From: Monilinia fructicola
Taxonomy: Eukaryota; Ascomycota; Leotiomycetes; Helotiales; Sclerotiniaceae
Reading direction: 5' to 3'
Length of the DNA: 64,000 nucleotides
NCBI GenBank assembly: GCA_008692225.1
Contig: VICG01000016.1
Location: 248,001 to 312,000, forward strand
The translations under genes and the position numbers were made by a program. Of this stretch, positions 1 to 14,386 are shown piece after piece. Numbering within the stretch: the stretch's first letter is position 1; each line of letters begins with the position of its first letter. The notes beneath the pieces were generated by a model. That model ran no database searches. It worked only from the letters and a program-made list of their open reading frames with translations, and had not been told where the DNA came from.

Positions 1-1020
1 TATTATAGAATATAATTCTTATAAATATATATATTAATATATAAAAACATTCAATCTAATAAACAATACTTCGAATATAAGTATAGAAAATCAAAATATT
101 GCTTATTAGGTGAATTCTCAAATGAATCTACTCCGTAGGACCTCGGGATCCATAGATCTCTTACGATAATCTTTCGTTTGATTATATAGTAGTATAGGGC
201 TACTGAAGTTCTATAGACAAGACATTCGACTTTTTCAATAAGCAGATGTTATAATCTATATTTTGTAGTCTAGTCTATTGGGTAGTAATCTTATAATTAT
301 GAGTTAAACTGACGACGTTGTATTGAATATCTATTGTATCCTGTCTACTGTATGCTGTATGCCACCACCTACCTACCTACCTGCCTACTCAGCCAACGCG
401 GAATGTGATAAAGGGGTCAAATCAGTCATGACCTAACAACACCGGTGGTAACATGAGATGGCACCATAATCATTCTACAAGCAAGTACAGTACCAACTAG
501 TCCATCCAACAAAATCCCACCACCTCGGAAATTCTAGACCCTCCCCTTCTCCCAGATTACAGATGCGCAGATCGAGAGACAGTACTGCAACCTGACTGTG
601 CTTAGTTAGGTTAAACCCCGAGTAAGGTTAAGCTAACGAACGAACCTCCTGGGCCCATACGGGAGGTTACGTACCAAATACTGTCACTCATCCGACGCTT
701 CCATCGCTCGCCTCCCAGGCTTCATCCCTCCACTCCCATCCCGCGGCATCTTTCACTTCCGAATTCTTCGAATCAGCTCACCTGGGGACGGACGTGGGGG
801 ACATCCGGAAGGGAAGGGCGGTCGTGGTCATGAGGTGTGTCTGATTCGATGGTTTTGATGATTTACAGCATTCGATTGAAGCTACTTGTACATTCATCAA
901 GTTGGGGTTTGCATTTTGTTAAGGCTCATGTAAGGAACGGCTTTGGATTTGAATCGGGGGGTGTTGATTTTTGTGGTTAGTTTTATGTATAAGTCGCCTA
1001 CCCTACATCTCGCCACCCCC
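1..1020. other. gene-free flank
   Basis: No reading frame with recognisable protein features. It holds an AT-rich first 350 bases, a short CCTA tract near 365-390 and mixed-composition DNA to about 1020, where GC content falls sharply. I see no gene, tRNA or clear promoter. Confidence 0.6.
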
Positions 1021-2420
1021 TTCATTTGGCCAGCATTTCACATCAAAAATAGTTATTTTAACGTATTAATAACTCTATGAATAATTAATATAATTAATTA
1101 AAAAACTTCAATAATGATTTTATTTTTATAAATTAATAGATTTTAGGAATCTAAGAATTTTTACTATTTTTTTATTAAAGAGTAAAAAAAGATTATAAAA
1201 AATTAAAATTAAAATTTTCAATTTATATATAATAGAAAACGTAGATTATAATAAAACTAATCTTTATTAAATCTACTTAAGCTCTCTATTTATAGTTATA
1301 TTAACTATATTACTTTTATTTAAGAACGTTAGCTATATTAGTAACGTTGCTTTTATTAATATATTAAGGTTATTAACTTTATTATTATTAACTTCTTCTT
1401 TAACGATCGTTAAAATATAAGAATTATTTATAAAATTAAAATTATTAAAAAAAAATTTATTTATTTAATAAAAATAACTAAAAATAATCTATAAATTTTT
1501 ATAGAAATTATACGATTAATTTTTATTTAAATTTATGATTTTAAATAATATATATTATTTAATATTAATATTTAATAGACGTTTTTAAATTTTAACGTTA
1601 AAATTTCAAATAAAAATATATAATTCTAAATTCTTTATTAGTTATAGATTATTATATATAATTTAAAAGTTTATTAATTATATATTAATTAAATTTCTTA
1701 TATAAGTTTATAAACTATTTTTAATTATTTTTATTTAAAAGTTATAAATGTTATAATCACATACTAGAGTGAGTTAATAGAAGATTAATTAATTTAAAAT
1801 AAGAAAGCTAAAGAAGGAAGAGATCTTTAAAGAACCTAAAGATCTCTTTATTATATAGTATCGCTTAACGTGATAAGATATTATATATCTAAGGCATATA
1901 ATATTCGTTACAATAAATATTTTTTTTAAAGTTTTAAGTTTATATATAATTTTTTATACATATAAAACTAAGAATTCTATATTTTTATAATTCTATATTA
2001 CTCTTTATAAAAAAATTATAAGAATTTAAGATTTTTAAATCTATTAATAGCTATATAAAAAAGCTTTAATAAAAATTTAAAAGATATATATTCTTTTTTA
2101 TAAAATTATTAATATATTAAAATAATTCATTTTTAATATAAAAGGCTAGCTAAGTAAAGGGATAATAAGAAGTAGGATAGGTGACTTATAGAAGGAGGGG
2201 TAGCGAGAAATAAGATAGGCGATTTAAAACCTTTAAAATATTAAAACTTATTATTATTAAAGTATACTCTTTTATACTATAGAGTATATATATATATTTA
2301 TACCTTATTATTATACCTATATATACCCTTATTATATAAATAATAATACTTATAAATCTTATTATTACCTTATTAATTTATTAATAAAATAGTATAAGTA
2401 TTATAATATATATATAATTT
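1021..2420. repeat. AT-rich island, probably RIP-degraded repeat
   Basis: Base composition changes abruptly near 1030 from ordinary DNA to very AT-rich DNA and stays so to about 2420, with almost no CpA/TpG-rich coding texture and stops in all frames. This is what RIP leaves of a transposon in filamentous ascomycetes; the original element cannot be recognised. A probable solo LTR (1749-1912) lies inside it. Confidence 0.6.
1749..1912. mobile_element. probable solo LTR
   Basis: A 164-bp segment begins TGTTATAATC and ends TTCGTTACA, the TG...CA ends of an LTR. It is flanked by the same five bases, ATAAA, at 1744-1748 and 1913-1917, as expected of a retrotransposon target duplication. No internal coding sequence accompanies it, so a solo LTR left by recombination is the simplest reading. 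The flanks are AT-rich, so a chance ATAAA match is possible. Confidence 0.45.
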
Positions 2421-3228
2421 TCCTATCTATCTACTCGAGTATTCCCAAAAGTGATTTATTAATTCATTCATCTATCTAATTACTAAAGTATATAAATACA
2501 AATCTACATATACCTCCCTCTCTCTCTATATATATATACAAGATTACCATCCATTCTCAAATCCTATCTTCCTCCAATTTCCAAAAAACAATCAATCATC
2601 AAATAATCAAACCTTCATCTACCCAACAATTGATATAAAAAGTAGCTTTGGAAATTCCTCGCTTTACAATCAATCATCCATCCATCCCCTCTCTCCCCTT
2701 CCAACCAACCAATCATCACAAGCAATCCATTCACATCAAATCCCGACCCCCTATATATTCTCTAGAAAGAAACAAATACATAAAAACACATCATTCCATA
2801 CTCGAGTATCCCCTCCGTATCCCTTTCCTCTCAGTCATTCTTGAATCTCAAATTGTATAGTTTATAATCCTATATCCTCCTGTCTATAATCCCATGGACA
2901 CCTTTGATATCATGATATTATCGATGAATAGTTCTACTATTCGAGTCATTTATACTATCTTTACTGTTCTCTAATACTTTCCTTTACTCTATATTATATA
3001 TATAATCTTACATACATATGTACATACATACATACATACATACATACATACATACATACTCAAATATCAAACAACATTCATTCACTCCCATTACATTCCT
3101 CAAATTTCCATCCTTGGATCTAGGGATTCTGAGTGTAGAGTTTCATTTGCGTTGTTTATTGTCATGGTGGGTTTGTATGTTGTGACTTCATAGAATATAT
3201 ATACATCTCTTTTTCTCCCTCTCTCTCT

Positions 3229-3263
<35 letters not shown>

Positions 3264-4824
3264 AACCTACCCACACACCTAGCCATCAATACACAAACAT
3301 AAACCCAAACCCAAACACAAACCCAAACTCAAACCCAAACAACCTCCCCCCCTCTAACTTAACACCACCCCCGCAGATACTACAGGAGAGCAAAGTGATA
3401 ATCTTAGCACAACATATCAACAAAGAATTCGAGTGTAGCGAATGGGCACGGGCTTGCGATGGAGGGTTGTGGTTGGGGTGTACTCGAGTATATCATGACA
3501 GCTAATGGTTGTTTTGCTGTGGTGGTGTGATGTGCGTGATAAGGATGGAGGTGGTATATATGTTGGTTGAGGGTTGGGGGTTGGGGGTTTAGGTATACAT
3601 TTTATATATATATATATATATATATTTTCAGTTTTTGGGATGCAATGCGATGCTATGGGATGCGATGCGATGATTGTGATTGTTGATTGGAGAAATTGAT
3701 GGTGCGTATATATATCTTCTCTATGAAGCAGTATATATCTATCTATATCTATCTATCTATCTATCTATCTATATATATATAATAATATATGTACTCGAGT
3801 AGTCAAGTACAGACAATCCATGGATAGATCTAAATCAAGAAACCTACTCCTCCCCCTCACTCACGAATCACGATGGATGCAGGTGGCTTGGAGATATAGA
3901 TGGATAGGTATAAAAGAGACGAGATTTGGACCTGATCACTATGTGCGAGTATTGTGAAGGGAAAGAGTGAGAGTTTTTGGGTAGTATTCGTAGTATATAG
4001 AAAATACCTAAGTAGGAAGGAGATGATTAGCAAATCCATGGATACGTAAGTAAGTAGGGCATGACCATATAGAACCTATGTATGGTAGGTATATAAACAA
4101 TTGATGCTTATACCTAGGTAGTATATAGTATAGATGGTTAACAATATTTCGATGATACTGGGTCCGCGGGTATTTTAAGCGTTTATATTGATTTTTTATA
4201 TTTATATTTATATTTATATTATATATTTATATTTATATTTATATTTATATTTATATTTATATTTATATTTATATTTATATCTATATCTATATCTATATTA
4301 TATCTATATCTATATCTATATCTATATCTATATCTATATCTATATCTATATCTATATCTATATCTACATCTATATCTATATTTATATTTACATACCATAT
4401 ATATAACCTTGAATAGCTAGGTGTGAATTTGTGATTGATGTAAGATCTTATGTTTCCAAGGTTCCTTGTGACACAGTAGAACTACCTACAGATTCGCCAG
4501 AGTTGATAAGGTTGTACTTGTATGTATGTAGGTATATATATAACCTTATGTGTAATTATTGGATATAGTACGTATGCCCAGCTGTCTGCCCAGATGTATT
4601 GAGTATGAAGTTAGAACTACCTACTACTGTATGAACCTCCGCGATATATAACACCCATGGATATCGACGAGTCCATCGGCATCGGCATCGCATCGGCATC
4701 ATGAAGGTGAACGGTATGGTATGGTATGGTATGGTATCCCACAATCGGTCGAAAACCTCTACTGTACAGGAGCTCCATTCATGGAATGATATCAGAGCTG
4801 GAGTATGGAGATAGATAATGACTA
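2421..4824. repeat. microsatellite-rich gene-free DNA
   Basis: Dense simple repeats without a credible gene: a CATA tract (about 3015-3057), a CT tract (about 3215-3260), AAACCC-type repeats (about 3300-3340), a TA tract (3603-3625), a TATC tract (3735-3770) and a long TATTTA/TATCTA tract (about 4195-4392). The low-complexity peptides read from these tracts are artefacts. Two palindromic 10-mers, TACTCGAGTA and ATCCATGGAT, recur here. Confidence 0.75.
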
Positions 4825-5979
4825 CTTTGGCGTTGTTTTGGGTCAATGCCGGGCTAAAAATTAACCGAAAAACGAAATATGTATTATTGTATATTTAATC
4901 TTTAGAAAATCATAATAAATTAACGAATAAATTAAATATTAGAAAAAAATGTTTTAAATTATTATAAAACTAAAAAATATATAATAAGCGTTTTAATTTT
5001 TAAAATATTAATATTTTTTTATATATTAAAAAGAATTTAAAAAATATATTATTTTATTTTATTATTATTTATATTTAAAACTTAATAAATTAAATTTAAT
5101 TATTGATTATATAAAATTTAAAAGTTATATTTAATAAAGCATTTAATTCTTTATAATCTATTAATTTTAATTTTGTTTTAATTATTATTATAAGATTTAT
5201 AAAAGCGTTTTAAAATAAAGAAAAAAAGTATAATAAATTTATATTACTCGAGTATATATAATAATAAAAGCATTATATAACTTATAAATTCAAATAAAAA
5301 CTATTAATATATATAGTTTATAAATGAAAATATAATATATATATATATCTTTTTTTTATATATTATAAATTATATATATAAAAATCAATTTATAATCGTT
5401 TAAATAGTAAATATTTTATTAAATAAATTTATTTTTAAATTTATTTATAATATTTTTTACTTAAACTAGAATTATAATATACTTTATTAAAATTTATATA
5501 TAATAATAATTTTTATTTAAATTATTAAAGTTTATAATACTTTTATTATTATATATAATATAAATTTATTATACTTTTTTTTCTTTATTTTAAACGCTTT
5601 TATAAATCTAATAATAATAATTAAAATAAAATTAAAATTAATAGATTATATAAAAATTAAATGCTTTATTGAATATAACTTTTAAATTCTATATAATTAA
5701 TTAATTAAATCTAATTTATTAAAGTTTTAAATATAAGTAATATAAAATAAAATAAAATAATATATTTTTTAAATTCTTTTTAATATATAAAAAAATATTA
5801 ATATTTAAAATTAAAACGCTTATTATATATTTTTTAGTTTTGTAATAGTTCAAAACATTTTTTCTAATATTTAATTTATTCGTTGATTTATTATAATTTC
5901 TAAAGATTAAATATACAATAATACATATTTCGTTTTTCGGTTAATTTTTAGCCCGGCATTGACCCAAAACAACGCCAAG
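4825..5979. mobile_element. 1.15-kb palindromic TIR element (foldback/MITE-like)
   Basis: The left end (CTTTGGCGTTGTTTTGGGTC, 4825-4844) reappears inverted at the right end as CTTGGCGTTGTTTTGGGTC (minus strand from 5979). Matching continues inward nearly to the centre around 5400, so the element is essentially one inverted repeat with arms of more than 500 bp. TA flanks both ends (4823-4824 and 5980-5981), as in Tc1/mariner/pogo insertions. The terminal 35-40 bp keep normal GC while the interior is almost pure AT, suggesting RIP. No transposase frame is visible, so it is non-autonomous. Confidence 0.75.
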
Positions 5980-7035
5980 TAGATATGTACCGACCGATAT
6001 TAATCAACATGATGGCATCAAAATCGGTCTATGATTTCATAATTTCATAGTTTCATAACTTCATAACTTCATAACTTCATAGCTTCATAACTTCATAACT
6101 TCATAACTTCATAACTTCATAACTTCATAACTTTCATAATTTCATAATTTCATAATTTTATAATTTTATAATTTCATAATTTCATAATTTCATAATTTTA
6201 TAATTTCATTAATTTCATAATTTCATAAATACATTATATATAGACTCTATTCCTCCTCAATCTCCTCAGTCCTCTCCTCTCCTCGCTTTCACAAAATATC
6301 CACCTTGGGAATAATTACTCCGTACTCCGTACAGCATCTCCCCATTTCCCCCTTCCCTTCCCTTCCCTTCCCTTCCCTTCCCTTCCCTCCCCCTTCTCGC
6401 TTCTCCTCTCCCCTCCTATTCCCTCCTATCCCCTCCTCGGAAAAGCTAAGGTTAACAACTACTGTACAGTAAGATTTCGTCAAGGAAAAAGAAAAAAGCG
6501 ACAAAAAAAAGCCCGCCCACTTTAACCCAGCCCAAAGCCCACTTTTTCCCTTCCCGGACAGAGAGTCCTGTCCTGTCCTGTCGTGTCCTCAGTCCTGTCA
6601 CGTCCTGCACCATACCGTATTGCACCGTACTGTATTGTGCCGTTGCTTTCCTCCAGCTGCCTACCTAGTCATGATCCCTACATCCACACACGACTGGGAT
6701 TAATGACGGGCCGACATGGATCAACGTGAAGTGAAGTGAAGTACAGTACAGTACGGAGTAGTACTGTATGACTAAGGCAGGAGCTTTATAAATTTAGTTT
6801 GTGGCTTTTCCAACGGTGGGTTAGGTGAGTTTGGGATTGGCTGGGATGGGGATTGGGATTGGGATTGGGATCGGGATTGGGATCGGGATCACGTGGGTTT
6901 GTTTATTTTTGTGCTTTGATCTATTTTCATTTCTTGTGGTGGATGATGAATGGATGGATGGATGAATGGATCGTTGTTTGTTGATAGAGGTTAAGTTTAG
7001 GAAGTAGGTGAGAAAATTGAGGCGGAAGAGAATTA
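5980..7035. repeat. gene-free DNA with TTCATAAC, CCCTT and GGGATT tracts
   Basis: Contains a long degenerate TTCATAACTTCATAAT tract (about 6030-6225), a CCCTT tract (about 6350-6392), TCCTG repeats (about 6565-6595) and GGGATT repeats (about 6845-6890). A CACGTG hexamer lies near 6890. No protein-coding gene is supported. Confidence 0.7.
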
Positions 7036-7414
7036 CAGTAGAACCTGTGTATAAGGGACTAACATTATACGGGATAACTCGTTATACAGGATATTTATTC
7101 TAATTCTTGTAATTTTTGTATAAAGAAACAGGATTTTTTAATTTTAAAGGATTACAAAACAAATTATTTTTAGTTCTATATAAAAATTAAAGATTTTATT
7201 AATTGTTATTATTTTAAATTTAATAAGGAATAGCTAAATAATAATATATTATATAATTTTTTTAAAAAATATTAAAGGTATATAAAAAAATTAATTAAGT
7301 TTAACTATATAAATTTTATTAATGTTTTATTATTTGATTTGTATATATGGGAATCCTAAATATACGGGATTTAATTCGTCGAATTTTTCGATCCCTTATA
7401 ATCAGGTTCTACTA
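7036..7414. mobile_element. 379-bp MITE with pogo/Fot1-like TIRs and TA target duplication
   Basis: Left terminus CAGTAGAACCTGTGTATAAG and right terminus, read on the minus strand, TAGTAGAACCTGATTATAAG, are a terminal inverted repeat of about 25 bp. The first-base C/T difference fits a RIP transition. TA occurs directly outside both ends (7034-7035 and 7415-7416). A CAGT-type terminus plus TA duplication is characteristic of pogo/Fot1 elements. The interior is AT-rich and non-coding, so it would need a transposase supplied elsewhere. Confidence 0.75.
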
Positions 7415-7416
7415 TA

Positions 7417-9300
<1,884 letters not shown>

Positions 9301-9747
9301 AAATTCTTAATTGCCGAATGCGATCAACAGCTTTTTAATCTACTCTTCACTTGGCATCGTGGTTGAAATAAAGTGTTGCGACAAATTGATAGTTGAGAAA
9401 AAAGTTGCAAACGCGCATACTCCACACTTCAAATCATTGCTTGAAAGTATAAGCAACTGGAAACCGTTGCGCACACTCCAAGTAAGTCATTTCATATCAT
9501 TAACCTTTTTCTCGCACATCATCTTCATCATCTTCATCATCTTCACCATCCTCGTCATCTCTGTTCTTCTTAACCTTCATTGCCGTGGCGCAACGCGATT
9601 CACAGAGGTCTGAGGTTCCCTACCTCGCATAAGTGAAGCTGATATTCATACATATCATAACCTTTCCCTTCAAACATCGCTGATCATTACAAGGGACGAC
9701 AGCAAATCAAGCTTCACTCTTCGCATCAAACGTCGATTCGTATACAT
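9301..9747 (+). promoter_or_regulatory. probable 5' leader of the TUP1-type gene
   Basis: The 450 bases before the TUP1 start hold a 100-codon open frame (9311-9613) with no family features and several short ATG frames. Long leaders with upstream frames are common in fungal regulator genes, so these may be upstream ORFs, but no transcript evidence is available here. The transcription start cannot be placed from sequence alone. Confidence 0.3.
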
Positions 9748-11853
9748 CATGTCTATGTATAATCATCGCGGTTTGAATCCCGCTCCCGGTACCGCTCGAT
9801 TGAATGAATTGTTGGATGGCATTCGCGCTGAATTCGATACACAACAACGTGCAAGTGGGGAATATGAACATAATAGTGAGTCGCACATCAAGACATGGGA
9901 AGAGGTAAAAGGGATTGGTGAATGGTAGAATGAAGAAGGGATCATGTTCAATTTCTGCCCCATCGTCTTCATCATCTCATAGTTGGCGCGATATGCTAAC
10001 ACGCCTTGGTAGTTGCACAACAGATACGAGAGATGCAAATGGTTCAAGAGAAGGTTTTTCAAATGGAACAAAACACATCTAGCTTTGAAGCAAAAGTAGG
10101 ATCATACATGCATCCAAGGGGATATCGATATCGCTAACTTCTAAAGATATGATGAAGAAATCCAACGACTTCACCGTGAGCTCGAGGCTCGAGGGGGGGC
10201 TTCTCGTCCTCCTGCCATGGGTGGTCCACCACAACACGCCGCTCCATCTCAAGCACCACCATCGATCGGACATGGTCCAAGCAATCTTTTTGGGGGTATA
10301 ATGGGCCGGTCAAGCTTCTCAAGGAGGTCCAGGTCTCGCTCCTCCACCACAACAACAACAACAACAAGATGCGCAAGGTCCCCTCCCACCACACGCGATG
10401 CCACAGCCACAACCAGCGCTACAAGGTCCTCCCCCAAGTCAACAAGGCCCTTTTCAAGGTGGATATCCTCCACAAGGGCCCCCGCAAAATGGTCCATACG
10501 GGGCTCAACCTCCTCAATCCACTGCTTCTCCGGGCCCTGGCAAAGGGGGCCCACGCCAAAACCGTGGCCCTGGTGGTCCAGCCACCCCTCAGATGCCACA
10601 ACAATTACCATATAACGATCCGAGACAATCACCACAAGTCGGTCATCCATTAGCCGGTATTCCGAGAGGACCACCTGCATACCCCATAGGGACTGTGGGA
10701 AACGCTTTGGCAGAATTGGACCTTGAACGTCTACCACCTCAATACAAGAAGGTTGAGGCCGATTGGTTCGCAATCTTCAACCCGGATGTTCCAAAGATTC
10801 TGGATGTTGATCTTGTTCACACTCTCATTCATGAATCCGTGGTTTGTTGTGTTCGTTTCAGCCATGATGGAAAATTCGTCGCGACTGGCTGCAATCGATC
10901 TGCTCAGATCTACGATGTGATCACGGGAAACAAGGTTTGTGTCCTTCAAGATGACTCTGTGGATGCGGTTGGCGATCTTTATATTAGAAGCGTTTGCTTC
11001 AGTCCAGATGGCCGATACCTCGCTACAGGTGCAGAGGATAAGTTGATCCGAGTATGTGGGCCCCGCCCCTCGTTTTTCATATTTCACGTGCTAATCATGG
11101 ATAGGTCTGGGATATTGCTTCACGAACAATTAGAAATACCTTCTCCGGCCACGAGCAAGATATTTATTCCTTAGATTTCGCCCGTGATGGTCGGACTATC
11201 GCTTCTGGAAGTGGCGATCGTACCGTCCGTCTCTGGGATATTGAAGCGAGTCAAAATATCTTGACTCTCAGTATTGAAGACGGTGTAACCACCGTTGCTA
11301 TTTTCACCAGATACCAAGTATGTTGCTGCTGGTTCTCTTGATAAGAGTGTTCGTGTTTGGGATGCCGCCACGGGATACTTGGTGGAGAGACTTGAAGGAC
11401 CCGATGGCCACAAGGATAGTGTTTACTCTGTGGCATTTGCGCCAAACGGCAAAGACCTTGTTTCGGGAAGTTTGGATAAGACGATTAAGATGTGGGAACT
11501 TGTTGCACCCAGAGGTGGTCACCCTAACACAGGTCCAAAGGGTGGAAGATGTTTACGTACATTTGAAGGGCACAAGGTAAGCTTTGATTTATCTTCATGG
11601 GTAATATCAATACTGATAACATCAATAGGACTTTGTTCTTTCAGTTGCTCTCACTCCGGATGGAGCTTGGGTTCTCTCCGGATCAAAAGATAGAGGTGTC
11701 CAATTCTGGGATCCAAGAACTGGCAATACTCAACTTATGTTGCAAGGTCATAAAAATTCTGTCATTTCCGTGGCACCAAGTCCTTCCGGTGGTTCCTTTG
11801 CTACGGGATCGGGTGATATGAGGGCGAGAATTTGGAGTTATAAGAATATTTAA
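9748..11853 (+). CDS. tup1: TUP1/RCO-1-type transcriptional corepressor, WD40
   Basis: Global corepressor; with SSN6/CYC8 it is recruited by DNA-binding repressors and silences target genes in the nucleus. The first exon encodes the Tup_N tetramerisation helix ([14 protein letters not shown]) and exon 2 continues it ([15 protein letters not shown]). A Gln/Pro-rich linker follows in exon 3, then WD40 repeats (for example [33 protein letters not shown]) to the terminal ARIWSYKNI. Proposed introns: 9876-10012, 10096-10146, 11052-11104, 11577-11628. Four surplus bases break the frame: CCCC at about 9778-9781, AAAA at 10092-10095, GGG at 10303-10305 and TTTT at 11301-11304. Leaving out one base at each gives an uninterrupted protein of about 602 residues, the usual family size. 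The family call is secure; the frameshifts are probably sequence errors. Confidence 0.93.
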
Positions 11854-13013
11854 TAGATTGATGGAAATGATAGGTTGTGAGAGAAGAGGGGGTAGGGGGA
11901 ACGAAAAGAAGAAACGAATATTATTCAATATTTTTGATGTTTCTTCTCTTTCTCCCCCATCTCATTGGAACGATAAAAGGCACAGAGAAAAAAAAAAGAG
12001 GCAGATGTTTATTCAGAAGCTCTCGTATAAAATGCCAAAATGCAAAGGCTAGGCCGAGAGTCGAAGGCGATTAATGGCGTACGCGGTATGTTGAATCAGG
12101 ATGAAATGGTTTGATTGATTGATTGATTCAATTTCTTATATTTAATCTTATTGAGAAATTGGATGAAGATGAATGAAATTTGACGTTTCATATTTGAGAT
12201 TTGAGATTTGAGATTCAAAATTTGAAATTCGAGATTTGAAATTTGGTATTTGGTATTTGATTTGAGATGTCCATGGGTAATCATGATGGATGTGATGGAT
12301 GTGATGGATGAATCCAATCCGATCCATAGTCTGTCTATCCGTCCGTTCAGGAAGAGTAGGAATGATCATGGCGATATGGCGATATGGCGATGACAAGGAC
12401 AATCGCAATCTTCACGAGCACTCTCAACCCAAGACTACAATTTTGATCGAAACCATCATTTTCAATTGTATTTCATTGTACGCTATGGATTCCCTTTCTT
12501 GCATTCCATTCATTCCATTCATTGAACGTGTTGTCAAGCCGGTCCAAGCCCAGTCATTCCATTCGTTCCCCATGTCCGTAATCCCATCCCATGGATTCCA
12601 ATATCTTTCATGATTTCTCTCCATCATTCTCCATGTGCAGATTCCCGAGTCCTCGTCTCTCCCCCCCTCTCTCCTAGCTCCCATGCACGCATCTATCCCG
12701 GCCTCTTCCCCAGATGATCCCAATCTCTCGAAATACGACCATGAAGAAGGAATCAAGCAAGATCAGGTCAGGAAAAGAAAGAATCCCAATCCCTCATCGA
12801 ACGATGGAAAATGCTTCTCACAATCTATCTAAGTAAGACGCCAACGATCAGTCAAAAGAACGGGGAACTTTGTTTTCTGATATACGCTTGTGTTTTCCAT
12901 CCCATCTTTGATTTCTTCCAATGACTCGAGATGGATACCAAGAGAAGAAGAGGAAAGGAAAAGGAAGGAGTGTGAAAAGGAGAAGGAAGAAAAGGAGAGA
13001 TTTGCTAGGGAAA
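11854..13013. other. 3' flanks of TUP1 and MDH; no gene
   Basis: Convergent intergenic DNA between two 3' ends. It includes a degenerate AAATTTGAGATT tract (about 12190-12260), ATGGATGTG repeats near 12285-12310, and GA-rich DNA (12930-13000). Short open frames here have no recognisable features. Confidence 0.6.
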
Positions 13014-14386
13014 CTACTTTTGTTGAGGAGGAGCATTAGCAAAGGTAACACCCTTGGAAATGTTACCCTTGAGACCTTCCACAGCGGCGGCCAAGAGTTT
13101 CTTCTCGGCATCGTTGATGTTGGAGAGTGGGTTTTGAGCTTTGTCGGCTCCGTTGGTCTATTTGATTGTTAGTTTGCGAAACTTCAAAATCATATCAAGT
13201 GGGAAGAAACATACGCCAAGTTCAACAGGAACCGAGAAGAAATCGAGACCAGTCTCCTTAGCAATAGCCTCACCACCTGGAACACCAGGAAGGTAGATGA
13301 AGGTTGGCTCGACAATACCCTTCTCACCGTTCAAGGCCTTGAGAACCTTCTCGGCGAAACTACTTTTGATCAATACAAATCGTCCTATTTGAAGATTCTG
13401 AAACATACCGGAAACCAGCATAGGCCATAGAGAGAGTAGCTGAACCAGCAACCATCCTTAGCCTTGACAACCTCATCACCACCAAATTGAACTCTGTTGA
13501 TTAAAGCATCCAATTTGTCGGCTGGGATGGTAACGTCTGGCTTGGCTTGACTGAAAAGTGGAACGATAGTCTCTCCAGAGTGACCACCAATAACTGGGAT
13601 GGTCAACTCTTGAGGATTAGCCTTTCCAACAATTTCAGCGACGAAAGTCTCAGCTCGAACAACATCAAGTGTAGTAACACCGAAAAGACGTTGAGCATCA
13701 AATACTCCCTTAGCCTTGAGAACCTCAGCTGCAATCGGGACAGTTGAGTTGACTGGGTTGGAGATGATGAGGATGTAAGCTTTTGGTGCAACATCGGCGA
13801 TGATCTCGATGAGACCCTTGACGATACCAGCGTTGATGTTGAAAAGGTCATCCCGGGTCATTCCTGGCTTGCGAGGAATTCCAGCTGGGATGACGATGAT
13901 ATCGGCGTTCTTGAATGCCAACTTGGCACCATCATCTTTTGGCAAGTATCCGGTGATTTTCTATGTCAAGAGCAGAACATTAGCTATCGGGCATCTCGTT
14001 TGTCTCCCCCGCATCACTCATACTGCTCATCCCCAACCCTTCAGATATATACGTACGGCTGGGCTCGAGATGTGCGAAAGATCGGCAGCAACACCCGGTG
14101 TGTTTACGACATCATAGAGTGCCAACTCGGTAATGAGAGGAGAGGTCTTGAGGAGAAGAGACAATGGCTATGTATGTGACATTGAAAAATTAGCAATCTT
14201 TTCACCGAAGCTCCTCCAGTACTTTCCATCCATCCATCCATCCATCCGACCGAGCAAAGCAGAAGCAACGTAGCACTCACCTGTCCGATTCCTCCGGAAG
14301 CACCAGCGACGACTATTCACGCCCATCAGTCAGGATCCAACGTCCATTCTGTCGTGTTGAGAATACCTACCAGCTTTGAAACCCAT
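13014..14386 (-). CDS. malate dehydrogenase, NAD-dependent, cytosolic type
   Basis: Interconverts malate and oxaloacetate with NAD. The N-terminus [16 protein letters not shown] carries the Rossmann GxxGxxG directly, without a mitochondrial presequence; the C-terminus (FANAPPQQK) lacks a peroxisomal SKL-type signal, so a cytosolic enzyme is inferred. Signature pieces: [27 protein letters not shown], and the catalytic histidine in [12 protein letters not shown]. Six exons on the minus strand: 14371-14386, 14281-14312, 14057-14167, 13409-13960, 13215-13359, 13014-13157. In exon 4 near 13460-13470 the frame slips (GATGGTTGCTGG where the family needs GATGGTGCTGG); without the extra T the product is 332 residues, normal for the family. 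The tiny 16-base first exon is easily missed by gene finders. Confidence 0.93.

Noticed and set aside
4188..4406. Open frame with IYIYLYLY repeats
   Set aside because: Direct translation of a TATTTA/TATCTA microsatellite.
10249..10773. 174-codon antisense frame
   Set aside because: Shadow of the Gln/Pro-rich linker of the TUP1 gene.
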